Source of the DNA: Watersipora subatra
Taxonomy: Eukaryota > Bryozoa > Gymnolaemata > Cheilostomatida > Watersiporidae
DNA: 64,000 nt
Direction of reading: 5' to 3'
Assembly: GCF_963576615.1 (NCBI RefSeq)
Contig: NC_088714.1
Coordinates: forward strand, 496,001-560,000
Part shown: positions 11,977 to 24,338 of the stretch, one piece after another
How the letters are laid out: each line of letters begins with the position of its first letter
Position numbering within the stretch: position 1 is the stretch's first letter
Program-made: the position numbers and the translations under genes
Notes under the pieces: generated by a model
What the model was told of the DNA's origin: nothing
Seen by the model: only the letters and a program-made list of their open reading frames with translations
Database searches by the model: none

Positions 11977-13320
11977 TCATACTCCCTATTTCGCTGTCAG
12001 TGTAAATATTGCAAAATATACAACCATAAATATAGAAGGCACCCAGACGATACCTAAAGTGAGTGAGGATGTTAAATTTGCTACTTATTGTAACTAGTGA
12101 CCAATTGAGTTGTTACTTTGTGTTTACGCAGATCCTTAGGGAGACTAATGAAAGACTTAAAAAGTAAATTAACCAAAATGGTTTCACTAAAACTAGAATT
12201 AGGAGTCGCTGATTATAAAGTGATCCTACTAACATGTGTAGAACTTAGAACATTGTCAGCAGATCTTCCATAGACCTCTGAATTGTGTGATCTGACAATT
12301 TTAGTAGGCTGTTTAGTTTCGAATGAGCTCACATATTCTTTTTTGTGTTGACATAAAAGATTCATTTTCCAGTTTGTAAGTTATTGTAATTGTCAATATT
12401 AAAGAGATATGATTTGACTAAATCTGTTTGTAAACATTGAACTCTGTTTTCCCTTTGACAGGAAGTCTTAAAATTCTGATACAATGTTTCTTCACAAGCT
12501 CATCAAACAATTTCTCTTTCAATGCACTTTCCAACACCAGTTCCTCAACCACTACTCCAACTAACTCTACTGACACTGCAAGGTCCAGTCCCATGTGACG
12601 TTTCCGAGACTACGGGAATAACAACTTCAGGACATACGCACTAGCACTACCCGACACACCGACTAATGATACTATGACAAACATTAGGATCAACTTGATA
12701 AATACTTGGAATGAAGGGACTCAAGCTGACTCAAATACTTGTAACTATACACAGACTTTGACTCTAGTAATAGACAAGATGACCCAGACTCCGTACATGA
12801 CACCGACTCTTTGGGACTTGACCCTGCAGCTCCTACATGCCTGTTTTACTTCATTCCTAACATTTCTACTGCATTAAATATAACTACTGTTTATTCCCAC
12901 AACTAGTTTGGTTTCCGTCTATCTAATCACCAAGTGCTGTTTTTGATTATAAAACTGACGGTTATCTACCTCAGAGTGTTAAATTCAAGCAAGAAATAAC
13001 ATCGAAAAGAAGCAGTTTGGGTTAAAACCAAATTTTTCAAAGAAATTGCTTTAGCATGTAAGCATGTAACATGTAGTATTTAAGAAATATCACAATTTTT
13101 AATGAAAAGTTCATAAAGTTATCTTGAAGGTTTTGTAAGCATAAGAACTTTGGTAGAACCTCCAAGTGCTAATATAACTAGTAGCATAAGAGGGCAGTTG
13201 GTACCGTAAGCCTCAGATATGTCAGGTTTTTTGCGGGGAGGGCAGGTACAATCCCATTAGTTCATTGGAAAATTTAGCTAAGTTTAACTGCGCATTAGTC
13301 TGAGTATCTTAAAACTAACC

Positions 13321-13379
13321 TTTTTGCGGAGCAGTAGTCAAGACTTTAGGTTGCAGTCTTGACTACTGGTCAGCAAAAA
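13321..13379. repeat. Long inverted repeat (hairpin), spacer before copy B
   Basis: Same 25-base-arm hairpin as at 2051-2109, with a few arm differences (CTGGTCAGC in place of CTGCTCGGC on the right), shared with the spacer before copy D. Confidence 0.85.
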
Positions 13380-14226
13380 ATGATAAACCATAAGACCCAG
13401 GTAACCATAAGAGCCAGGTAAACCATAACAACCAGGTAAACCATTACAGCCATATAGTAAAACTAGCAAGAAAGAAGTACTATCATAAAGGAAAGGCTGT
13501 TATGGAAAAAATAAGTAAGGAATGATATAATAGGACATGAATATTGCAACAGATCAGGTGATACGAGTAAAAAGAGCAGGTATCATTGTGAACGATAGCA
13601 CACATAGACATTCAAGGCTAGAGGTATAGCTCTATAGTGTGGCCGAGGAACAGTGATGGGAAAGATGTAAATATTGGATGAGAGAACTGAGAAAGCAGTG
13701 AAGACATTCTGTAGAAGAATTGTTTATAGCATTAGGACCATGGTGGTTTTAGGGGTCGCGCACTGCATAGATTAGGGATTAAAAAGCATTGATTGCAACA
13801 GCACGAATACCAAAGCAAGCACCTCCGTTACCAATCTAATTCCAGTTATGTAAACGCTGAAATAATAATATTGCAATAATATTAATGTGTTGTTGAAGTT
13901 GGCATTTCTTGGAAGAGCAAGTATGTGAGGAGGGTTTTGAGTATGATTAATTCAGTCGAAATTGACAGTTATTGTAGTTTTTAGTTTGATAGTGTCACAG
14001 CCATGAAATTAAGTAATAGAAATTGGATTTCTAATAAATGTGAGGTTGCAACTGCCGAGGTGAATAGAAATATAATAGAGATATCTGAGCTCTTTATCGG
14101 TCATGTCTTTAGGCATCCCTTTTTTATCTTTTCTCATGTTGAAGTTGAGGCTTACAGAAGGCGTCGCGCGACCACCGGTCTACTATAGCGCCCCGTGGGA
14201 ACTGTTTGTTGGCTCAGTGTAGCGCT

Positions 14227-14945
14227 TCCACACTGGCCCACCCAGGTGTGACCACTCTATGGACTGGCCCACCCAGGTGTCACCACTCTATGGACTGGCA
14301 CACTCAGGTGTCACCACTCTATGGACTGGCCCACTCAGATGTCACCACTCTATGGACTGGCCCACCCAGGTGTCACCACTCTATGGACTGGCCCACTCAG
14401 ATGTCACCACTCTATGGACTGGCACACTCAGGTGTCACTACACTATGGACTGGCACACTCAGGTGTCACCACTTTATGGACTGGCCCACCCAGGTGACAC
14501 CACTCTATGGACTGGCACACTCAGGTGTCACCACTCTGTGGACTGGCACACTCAGGTGTCACCACTCTATGGACTGGCCCACTCAGATGTCACCACTCTA
14601 TGGACTGGCCCACCCAGGTGTCACCACTCTATGGACTGGCACACTCAGGTGTCACCACTCTATGGACTGGCACATTCAGGTGTCACTACACTATGAACTG
14701 GCCCACTCAGATGTCACCACTCTATGGACTAGCACACTCAGGTGTCACCACTCTATGGACTGGCACACTCAGGTATCACCACTCTATGGACTGGCACATT
14801 CAGGTGTCACTACACTATGAACTGGCACACTCAGGTGTCACCACTCTATAGACTGGTCCACTCAGATGTCACCACTCTATGGACTGGCACACTCAGGTGT
14901 CACTACACTATGGACTGGCACACTCAGGTGTCACTATACTATGTA
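14227..14945. repeat. 31-bp minisatellite, about 23 copies (unit B)
   Basis: Same monomer as in unit A, with many CCCACCCAGG and CTCAGATG variants interspersed. The first monomer carries AGGTGTGA, identical to a T-box half-site. It ends in degenerate ACTACACTATG-type monomers shared with unit D. Confidence 0.95.
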
Positions 14946-16045
14946 AACTCAGTATTTATTATTTTCAACTGACTCTTATTATAAACACTCTCTACTACCT
15001 TTTTCTCCTACTTATCTTCCTCCATATTCATATCTGACACTGTTTTTATATTCCTAATATTCTGAAACTCTCTAATATATAGTCTGAGTTAGTGAATACA
15101 AAGGTTTTTTTACAGTTTACCAAAAATTTGTTTGTTTTATTAAGTTTCAGCAATTAAGCCGAAATCAAGTTAAATTTTACTATTTTGTAAGTCTGACATT
15201 GCTAGTATTTTAGTAAAGAAATTAATTTACCAAAATTACCAACTCGATGTAAGGTTACAATAGCCTGTGTTTCCAGAGACAGCTCTGTCTTGTTTAATAA
15301 TTGGAAACATATACATGTATAACATGATTGCTATTATTAGCTTAAATGAGCCAATAAGATAAGTATAAAATTCTAGAAATGACAATAGCCAGCAGGTGTC
15401 ACAATTGACACAAGCCAGCATGTGTTCCTAGTAAAACTAAAGATCTACTGAGTGCTATGACAGGTAAACTTACATATGGCGAAAGTAAATATTATGTGAA
15501 AACCTGTTTTTTTGAAGAACAGTTTATCGAGCTCTTACCTGCATTGATTAGGATGCTTTCCTAGTCTCTACCTGCGTCACTTCCTCTAACTGTATACACA
15601 CCGGCTTGGAAATTCCTACTTGTTCTCCTTTCATATTTAAATGTTAAACTAGGAGTGCTGACCTAAGGGGTGACATCAGACGCCACACAAAGAAAGGGAT
15701 GCCTGCGTATTTTCAGCCAGTTTGTAATCCTGAGCCAGCTAGCACAGGAATAGCGTCAGTCACACTTTTGCAATGGTGAACTTTGTCATGTTTTTAAAAA
15801 GCTCCTTGAAATCCTGATTAATGATGTCCTATATAGTTTGTCTAGCAACATGTAGTTGGAGTTCTTCCACCTGTCATAGAAGAGATAGGATAAGGATGAT
15901 TAATGTAAAATATAGGGGTGGATTGAGTCATATTTTTGCTAGAAGACTACCAATTTAACAGAATCTACTCGTGTCTATTATATATTAACAACTCCTACAT
16001 CAACAGGCTTACATCCACCCCTTTTTCACTCATCACACACTCTAT

Positions 16046-16053
16046 TATAAAAG
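16046..16053 (+). promoter_or_regulatory. TATA box of copy B
   Basis: TATAAAAG 69 bp before the ATG of copy B, in the same context as in the other units. The promoter looks unharmed although the reading frame behind it carries a stop. Confidence 0.7.
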
Positions 16054-16114
16054 CAAGGAGCCATACAGCTGACGACATTATTAAATAGACACACCAAGTA
16101 ACAAGCAAGCAAAA

Positions 16115-19100
16115 ATGGGATCTCTAAAATATTTTTTCCATTCGTAAGTACCATCTCTGAGACAGTCTAGAGAGATCAGTTATAAATAATGTCTACTTCT
16201 GTTCTCAATTAACACATGTGAATACATTTTAGTATCTAAATTCTGTGTTATGGTAAGATGGTGGTTACATCTGCTACACTTTGTTGTAGGTTACTAATAG
16301 CAGAAGTACTTATACTGACTCTAAACATACAGGTAGGTCAAGAGGTCAAATTTTATTAACTTTGCTGCCTCAACTATAATTTACCTATTCCATGTCATAA
16401 ACACGTATCATCCATCTGTCCTATATACTTATATATTTGTTACCCATAGTATAAACCTATTGGTATATGTTTTGTAGGTCACAATATCACAAGGGTATGT
16501 ATACTTTGGAGAGCCATATTACTCTAATCAACTGGTATCAACGTTATGAGAGGTTTCGGTTGCATGATGATTCTCAGTGTAAATACCTGTAAATGAAACT
16601 CTGGTGAAGGTGCTACATTACTGCTGACGCTGCCGTGCATGGTAGTTAGAGACTATCATTAATACTATTAGTCATAGTTCTTCTGTATTTTGTAGAACAT
16701 CAGATGGAGAACGTAACATTACAGGTAAGCACTGGTTCTTTTTTTCCTACTATCAACCAGTACAATATCAATTTTATCATACGCTGCCGTATAAGAATAG
16801 CTGCCAGTTCAGCAGAATCTTAGCATTTTTAACTAAATATTCATTAAGATTAACTGGTTAGCAAATTGTCAACCCGAGTCTAGCTACCCATTTGCATTCA
16901 TATTATTTGTTGACAGCTGAGATGATTGAGAGAGAACGAGCTGAGAAAAGGTTCAGCAATACGATATTTAGCCGTAGCACCGGAAATGAGTTCATCGACA
17001 ATTCAAATGCTTCTTTGGCAGCACAAACAGATGCTGCCATACTAAGGAGCATCGTTGATCAGTGAGTACATTTCTTTATATCCATGACAACGGCGTTCAT
17101 AGAGATGTTCAGTGAGATGGTCAGAGTGGTGTTCATAGAAGGATCTTCATAGAGGTCTTCATAGAGTTAATCAGAGTGGTCTTCATAGAAGTGTTTGGTA
17201 TATAGAAATAGAATGGTGTTGGTTATAAGCCTTCAGAACATTCAGCATCAACTGATTTCGAATCTGTTTGGCTGTCTCTGACTCTTTGGTAAAGAAAGTA
17301 CAACTTTATATTCTTGTAGGACTGGAATCAACGTAACAACAAGTTTTGATGCTGATGGCAATCCAGTTGATCCAGGTGAGTCTTTCACTCTAAAAGCTAA
17401 AATTATTCTTATGTTAATAAACTGAAGTTTAGGATCAAAATACCTCCTAAGCAGAATCTAAACCCTCTGACAACGTTTATTTACAGAAGTAATGCAGGTG
17501 TCAGCCGAGCTACGTACATCTTGTGAATATGACCAAGCCAACTCTCTGCCTTGCAGCAGTGGCTATAGAGAGCCAACAGCGAGATGTACAAATAGGCAAG
17601 AAGGCAGGAAAACATGGGGAATGTCTGGAACTCCATACACCAGAATTCTACCCGCTGCTTACCAAGATGGTACGTACCATTCTCCTTCTTAGCTAAAGTC
17701 TATTTTTAACTTTGATGTTATTAAATATTAACCTATTTGAATTAGTCATATATTGTAAGTTTACCTTTCTATGATTGGGCAATTTTCTACCCAATCAAAC
17801 TGCTCAATGTCTATCGTACAATTTTTCAGGTGTCACGGATCTCCGTACACTCGAACACTTTTCCCGACAACCTCTGGCTTCTCCAAGAACAATCTCAACA
17901 ACAGTAACTACCACTGAGTTAATTCTGGACTTTGAGGGGTTCAATGCTGAGATCATGCAGTGGGGTCAATTCACAGCCCACGAGTTCACTCATCTCTCTG
18001 GAGTAGAACGTAAGTTTCACTCGTTGCTTAAAATATACATGTATAAAAAGCTTACAATCATCGTAGGTTAAGATAAATTGCAATGTTTTGAGCAAATTTG
18101 TCTTAACATTTTGTGTGACTTACTCTCGACGCATCACCTGCTGATTAATAGATACATAACTGTAAACATGAAGCTTGTTACATTACTGAAGAACAAAATA
18201 TTTTATCACAATTTTAGAAGAAACCGAGTGCTGCCCTGATCATATATTCGCGTCAAGAAATGGAACTGCAGTGCAGCCGACAGAAGAAGACTTGGAGGCT
18301 ATCAGACAGGAGTTAAAGGAAACTAAAAAAGATGTATGCATGCAGGTGGAGACAAAGAATGACACTCACTACGGAGGATATCTTTGAATGACTCAACGAC
18401 GCTCTAGCCCCGCCCCTTTGCACGACTGCTCTTTAGGTACGTCCTCTTTACAACTCATGGCCTTGAACTTTCATAACATTCTCTCAGTGAAAGTTTCCTG
18501 AATAAAGCGAATAATAAGCTTCATTACTGTAGCTCAGGAGTAACTTGTGGATGGGGGGGGTGAGAGGCAAACCTGATTTTCCTTGAGTTTATCATTCAAA
18601 CTGGTTGTATATCAACATGTATGGTGCTTTTTACAGGTCCAAGACAGCAGATGAACAGCATTACTCATGTCTTCGATGCATCTGCCATCTACGGCAGCTC
18701 TCAAGAGGAGCTAGACAGTCTCAGAGATTCTACAGGTGGAAAAATGAAAACCCAAACAGTTAATGGTACAGTACTACCCCCACCAGATAATAGCAGGTGT
18801 CCTGTGGCACGACAGGCTGCTAACAAGTGTCCATTTCTTGGAGGAGATACAAGGATAAATACGACTCGTGAGTACTTGTTATAACGCTACTAACTTGCTG
18901 AAATACTCTTTTCACCTAAAGCTAGTTTTGTGATATTTAACCGTGTAAACTATATATTTAAATTCTCTTACAGCCAACCTGGTCTCAACTCATACGGCCT
19001 TCCTTGTCCAGCACAACCAGATAGCCGAGAGGCTGAGCATCATCAACCCTCACTGGGACCATGAACGTCTTTTCCAGGTTAGTTACTAGCAGCTTCTGAC

Positions 19101-21624
19101 AACCTTATTTGATGTACATTCGATGTGTAATCATTAACTCGCAACAATGCTACAGATATTGATGTCTATGTGGGGCAACTTAACAACTGATTCAGTAAAC
19201 GCATGTCTTATGTTTGTCTCCGTGTGAGTAATCAAGTCCTAAAATAAGTTAAACCTTTCTACAGGAAACGAGGATGATTATATCAGGTATCCAAAGCAGC
19301 ACACACTACTATGAGTATCTTCCACTCATCATTGGCAATGAGACAATAAGCAAGTACGAGTTGAACAACTACACAGGATTTGACCATGAAGTCAACCCTT
19401 CCTCACTGTAAGTGTCACTCTAAATGTACTCTCAGTTACTTCTACTTAGTTCAGGAGGGGCACTGCATCACCACCCCCAATGACCTACATGTAGGGTCCT
19501 CAGGCTATAACTACTTGCTTGCTTAATAAAACTCTCTAATTCATTCAGTTCCAAATCAGATCCTATATGACACAATACATATGAGTTTATAACAGTATGA
19601 CATTGCTTTTGCTTTCAGGAATGAGTTGGCACATGCAGCTTTCAGATTCGGACATTCGACAGTAGGTGGCAGATTTTCCGTTCTCAAAGATGATGGTTCA
19701 GAAGACTTCTTAGACCTTACACAGAACTTCAACAATCCTGATCTTCTCTATGATGGAGGTGAGATCTCATACTGACTGACATATTTATCAACTAGTAGAT
19801 GCGGATGGCACTACAGGAAGTTGATAGTGATAGCTGATTATACTGCTTAATTTATCCCTTCTAATAATAGTCATTCATGTTACAGGTTACCAGCAGTGTC
19901 TTAAAGGTCTACAGAAAGATGTACCATGGTTGGTTGACAGGAACTACCCAGTAGCAGTGAGTATTTTCTTTATAGACATCTAGTACCACTATTTATGTCA
20001 AGTTCATTGCAATCAGCTGTCTATTGCCATACAATGGTTGCGACCTCGTCCAAACCTGACAATTTTGCTTTTGGATATTTAGATGAGAGACACCCTGTTC
20101 GCTGTCAAAAAGGATATCGTTTCATTGAACATCAACAGAGGAAGAGATCATGGTTTTCCTCCTTACGTGGCATACAGGTATGGTAGAGCTCAGTGGTGTT
20201 TCTCTCAATACCAATAGTCTGTTTATTCATAAATGTCTCTATTACCATCTCAACCAACACCTTGACCTCTCTTTTTACTTCATATTGAGACAGAGCTATA
20301 AAATAATAGATGTAAATATTTAGATAATAAACAAGTAGAATATAAGAATTCACTATACTGCTGAGTCGATAGACAAGATACTCCTTCTATACATGACATT
20401 GTCTTATTTTATTATAGACGTCACTACGGGCTGAGTATTCCACGAACATTTGAAGATCTCAAGGACACACACCCTGAAGAAGTTGTAGAGGCCCTACGTA
20501 AAGTTTATACAACTGTCACTGATGTAGAACTCTATATCGGAGGTAAATAACTACATCATTCACTTATTCGGCTGTAAAGTCATCACTGAGTATGACCAGT
20601 GGTCCATTTTATTGGCTTTGGTTCAGAATAATCATAAAGTTTTAACTAACTTTTAGGTATCACAGAGAAGCCACTCACCGGAGCTTCTGTCGGAGAACTC
20701 TTTGCCAATATCATAGGTGATGGATTTGCCAGAATTAGGAATGGAGACAGACTCTTTTTTGAAAGCCCAGAGAGCGGCCTCACTCAAGGTAAATATATTC
20801 ACCTCTAGTTTCTCCTCAGTTTTTAGTTTTGATATTATCACTTTAGATTTGTCCTCTCATTGTTCACAAAATTCAAAAAATCGAGGTAAATTTGGCAACT
20901 ATGGAAGATGAAGAGTACAAGTTTACATAGAAAGGTGATGGCTAACTTTGCTCTAGAGGTTTATTTTATTATAATGCCTCTGGTATTAACTGCTCTCATG
21001 GCTCTCCTTTTTCTCTTACAGCTCAGATAGACAGCATCAAGGGATACAAATACAACAAGTTCTTATGTGATATCGGAGGCATGGCTAACATAAGCAGCAA
21101 CGCTTTCATCATCGCTGGACGGTGAGTTGAATTTATCTTTTAAAATGCTGTCGAGAATGTTGACATCATAGCATACAGCCTGTGAGCCACAATACTCTAT
21201 GCAGTCATTTTTATTGTTGTTTGTTTGAATTACAGAAAAGGAGCGACTACAGTTGAATGTGACAGCTTTCCAGAACTTGACTTGGAGCTCTGGAGAGAAA
21301 ACACTCAGTCACCCCCTCAGTGCAGTTGGAGGGTTACTAACGAAGGACCCTGTTGCTTTGGTAGGTTACCGTCTCACTTACCCACAAATCTTCTGCTGAA
21401 TTTGCAACACGAGAAACCATTCTGTTTTCTACCTGATAAACAGAGTCTAATTGGACATGATCCATTTTGTAGGCAGCCAAACTTTGACAAGAACCTGTGA
21501 AGGAGATGTCGGTTGCCTCTGTGAAGGCTCTGATACCATCGAGGAACCATGCACTTGTGTCACTCCTGACTGTGTGAAGAGTTTATGGCGCAGATGTTTA
21601 AGCAAGCTGAGAGAGAGGTGGTAG
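16115..21624 (+). pseudogene. Heme peroxidase copy B, broken by a stop in exon 9
   Basis: Same 20-exon layout as copy A with splice sites preserved; landmark exons are exon 8 at 17830-18009 (distal His), exon 9 at 18218-18436, exon 10 at 18637-18867, exon 11 at 18974-19077, exon 12 at 19265-19407 and exon 13 at 19619-19758 (proximal His). In exon 9 the codon for Cys284 is TGA (18385-18387) where A, C, D, E and F have TGT. Translation would end before the calcium loop, Arg373 and the proximal His, so no working enzyme is expected. The rest of the frame is open and the promoter is intact, so the change is recent, a segregating allele, or a read error. The 5' part is closest to copy D. Confidence 0.85.
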
Positions 21625-22756
21625 AGAGGCCAGAATAATCATGTTAATTCATCTACTGCCTTCCGTGCCATCATCTTGTAACTTATATACAATTTTTTAC
21701 TGCAGTAAAAGTTTGTTGAACTAAAGGTTTTATTTTTTTAGAATACGCAAAGTTACTTAGTGTAGACAAATAGAAATAATTTTGTATAAGAGAATCGTAC
21801 CTAGGCCAACCGCAATGCCACCATTTCTTAACTCAGTTGTATCTCATTGCTCAAAAAAGACATTTCTTTCCCATACAAATCATAGGTGATTGATATTTGA
21901 GTGCTTTAAATCTCTATAACCAAATCTAGCAGAATATATTTTTACACATCATTATGTCTATTGTAAGTTGTTCACTTACCCTCTCATTCATGTTCATAAT
22001 TATTTATTACCTGTTTATAAAGCAATTATATATTATTGTTTTATTTTTTTTGTTTCAAGACCTCATCCTGTGATTTTATCAGTAATATGTTTCTTGTACC
22101 AACGATGATAGGTCATCAATAAACTATAATATTACTCTAAAGTCTCCTGACCCGAGCTTGTTTACCATTCATATAATCATCTTATTATCTAACTAGGCTC
22201 TTGTGTAGAACATAGTTGGTTCATCACATGGGTACGGCAGCATTGTCAGCATGTTATCACTGATCACCACAGACTCTCCTTTGCTGATACCAACTCTGTA
22301 TGCTATAGAGAATATACTAATTGCGCCAATTAATATGTAGTTAGGAGGATCAATTATATTCATTCATAACCTGTTATTGATTCTAGCTAAAATTTTTCAC
22401 ACTTGCTCAACACCTACAACATTTTAAACCAGCACAAATTGTTACATCATCAAATTCTAATCATAATGAAGGGCAGTAAGAGTACATTATTTATAGGTCA
22501 TGAACTCTGCACAAATCGGTGATGTTAAAGTTCTTGTTGAAATAGCCCATTCACTCGTAACAACAGAAGCTGCCTTTCTTAAGATTAGGAAGTTGTTGCC
22601 AGTTCTGATTACCAGACTGTAACCGCTGCCCGCTGCTTTCTTCAAATATAAGTTTTGTAGAAAGTCAGCAGTTCAATACTGATGCTAAAGCTGCTTACTT
22701 ACAATTTTGCTACTTAACTTCTGTTTTTAATTGAGTTTTCGAATTGAGAGATTAAT
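21625..22756. other. Shortened spacer between copies B and C
   Basis: This matches the first 1.1 kb of the A-B spacer, including the candidate poly(A) signal at 22118-22123, and then stops at about 22737. The hairpins, minisatellite, promoter and exons 1-8 expected next are absent. Bases 22738-22756 match neither side cleanly and look like filler at a deletion junction. Confidence 0.8.
22118..22123 (+). promoter_or_regulatory. Candidate poly(A) signal, copy B
   Basis: AATAAA about 490 bp after the stop codon, at the same place as in copy A. Confidence 0.4.
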
Positions 22757-23463
22757 TATTCGCGTCAAGAAATGGAACTGCAGTGCAGCCGACAGAAGAA
22801 GACTTGGAGGCTATCAGACAAGAGTTAAAGGAAACTAAAAAAGATGTATGCATGCAAGTGGAGACAAAGAATGACACTCACTACGGAGAGTATCTTTGTA
22901 TGACTCAACGACGTTCTAGCCCCGCCCCTTTGCATGACTGCTCTCTAGGTATGTCCATTTTACAACTCGTGGCCTTGAACTTTCATAGCATTCTCTCAGT
23001 GAAAGTTTCCTGAATAAAGCGAATAATAAGCTTCATTACTGTAGCTCAGGAGTAACTTGTGGGTGGGGGGAAAGAGGCAAACCTGATTTTCCTCAAGTTT
23101 ATCATTCAAACTGGTTGTATAGTAACATGTGTGGTGCTTGTTACAGGTCCAAGACAACAGATGAACAGCATTACTCATGTCTTCGATGCATCTGCCATCT
23201 ACGGCAGCTCTCAAAAGGAGCTAGACAGTCTCAGAGATTCTGCAGGTGGGAAAATGAAAACCCAAACTGTTAATGGTACAGTACTAGCTCCACCAGATAA
23301 TAGCAGGTGTCCTGTGGCACGACAGGCTGCTAACAAGTGTCCATTTCTTGGAGGAGATACAAGGATTAATACAACTCGTGAGTACTTGTTATAACGCTAC
23401 TAACTTGCTGAAATACTCTTTTCACCTAAAGCTAGTTCTGTGATATTTAACCATGTAAACTAT
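22757..23463 (+). pseudogene. Heme peroxidase copy C, left fragment (part of exon 9, exon 10)
   Basis: The fragment begins inside exon 9 (to 22948) and continues with exon 10 (23147-23377), which encodes the FDASAIYGSS calcium loop and the GGDTRIN motif. Promoter, signal peptide, exons 1-8 and the distal His are gone: compared with the intact layout about 6.4 kb is missing. The fragment ends in intron 10, where the LTR element starts. The remaining exons are still open, so the loss is recent. This copy cannot make a peroxidase. Confidence 0.9.
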
Positions 23464-24293
23464 TGTAAAGGATCTGACTCCGGTAGCTGAGTCAGCTTTA
23501 CGTCCTAACAAGGGAGTCGCAACCTGGGCTACTGGCTGACCTTGTCCGAGGCCTGATTGACCTGCCTGTGGCGGTCAAGTCAGTCCAAGACAAGAATCTA
23601 GTAGTCAGGCTTGCTCTGAAACCAAACCCCCGGCCTGCCTCTGGATCTCTATCCCAGGCTAGTCTGGATCCACTAATGGCTGGTCTTAAGACTGGATCTC
23701 TAGTGCCATGGCACACCTGATCGAGTCTAGACAAGGCCGTGGATCGCCTCCTAGCCTTCTTAGAGTCACCCTGGCAGTTCCGTCTGTTGGTTGCACTGAG
23801 TCTGCTTATACAATCGGTGAGCCAACCAGGCAGGCGTCAATAGAAGCAGTTCGTATGAGTATATAGCAGTTTATTATCGATATCTTTAATACAAGTATGC
23901 ACAAGTATGAGTGGAATCAAGCACACCTCTGCCTGCCTACCGCGCTGGCTTATATAGCCAGCGCCTATCGTTTAACTCCGCCTACTGATCTATTTATAGC
24001 ACAAAGGAATTGCCAGATACAACATGATGGTTATGTAACAAAAAGGCAGTTCAGTAATACAAGGGCAGTTCAGTTATATAATAAAAAGGCAGTTCAGTAA
24101 TACAAGGGCAGTTCAGTTATATAATAAAAGGGCAGTTCAGTAATACAAGGGCAGTTCAGTGATACAGTTATATAATAATAAAAAGGCAGTTCAAGCATGC
24201 AATAAGGGAAGTTCGAGAGGTTCGGTTAAACGACAGTGCGGATATATATGTGAGTGCAGTAATTAGTACACAGGCATGTCCCGGTCCTCCACA
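23464..24293 (-). repeat. LTR (3' LTR of the element)
   Basis: 830 bp, starting TGTAAAGG and ending CTCCACA on the + strand, so both strands show TG...CA ends. No difference was noticed from the LTR at 28777-29606. It contains an internal tandem repeat at about 24038-24193. Confidence 0.92.
24038..24193. repeat. Tandem repeat inside the LTR
   Basis: About three to four copies of a roughly 40-bp unit built from AAGGCAGTTCAGTAATACA and GGGCAGTTCAGTTATATAAT stretches. The same block lies in the other LTR at about 29351-29506. Confidence 0.8.
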
Positions 24294-24304
24294 CTCTCCC
24301 CCCC
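24294..24304 (-). other. Polypurine tract of the element
   Basis: Read on the - strand, GGGGGGGAGAG directly abuts the TGTGGAGG start of the 3' LTR, the normal place for plus-strand priming in LTR elements. The same tract recurs at 29607-29617 beside the other LTR, in the partial copy. Confidence 0.85.
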
Positions 24305-24338
24305 AATTGTTCGGCCAGGGGTGAACAATTAAGTGAAC

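Larger units (their letters stand above)
10687..16045. other. Spacer between copies A and B
   Basis: No gene is seen. In order it holds the 3' flank of copy A with a candidate poly(A) signal (11180-11185), a 44-bp inverted repeat (11933-11976), the long hairpin (13321-13379), a short 17/18-bp repeat (about 13380-13445), the 31-bp minisatellite (14227-14945) and the conserved promoter-proximal region. It is almost the same as the spacer between copies C and D apart from minisatellite length, which suggests the two descend from one recent duplication. Confidence 0.8.

Noticed and set aside
23498-23734. 78-residue - strand frame inside the LTR, also at 28811-29047
   Set aside because: It lies in the LTR, has no recognisable domain, and LTRs of such elements are normally non-coding.
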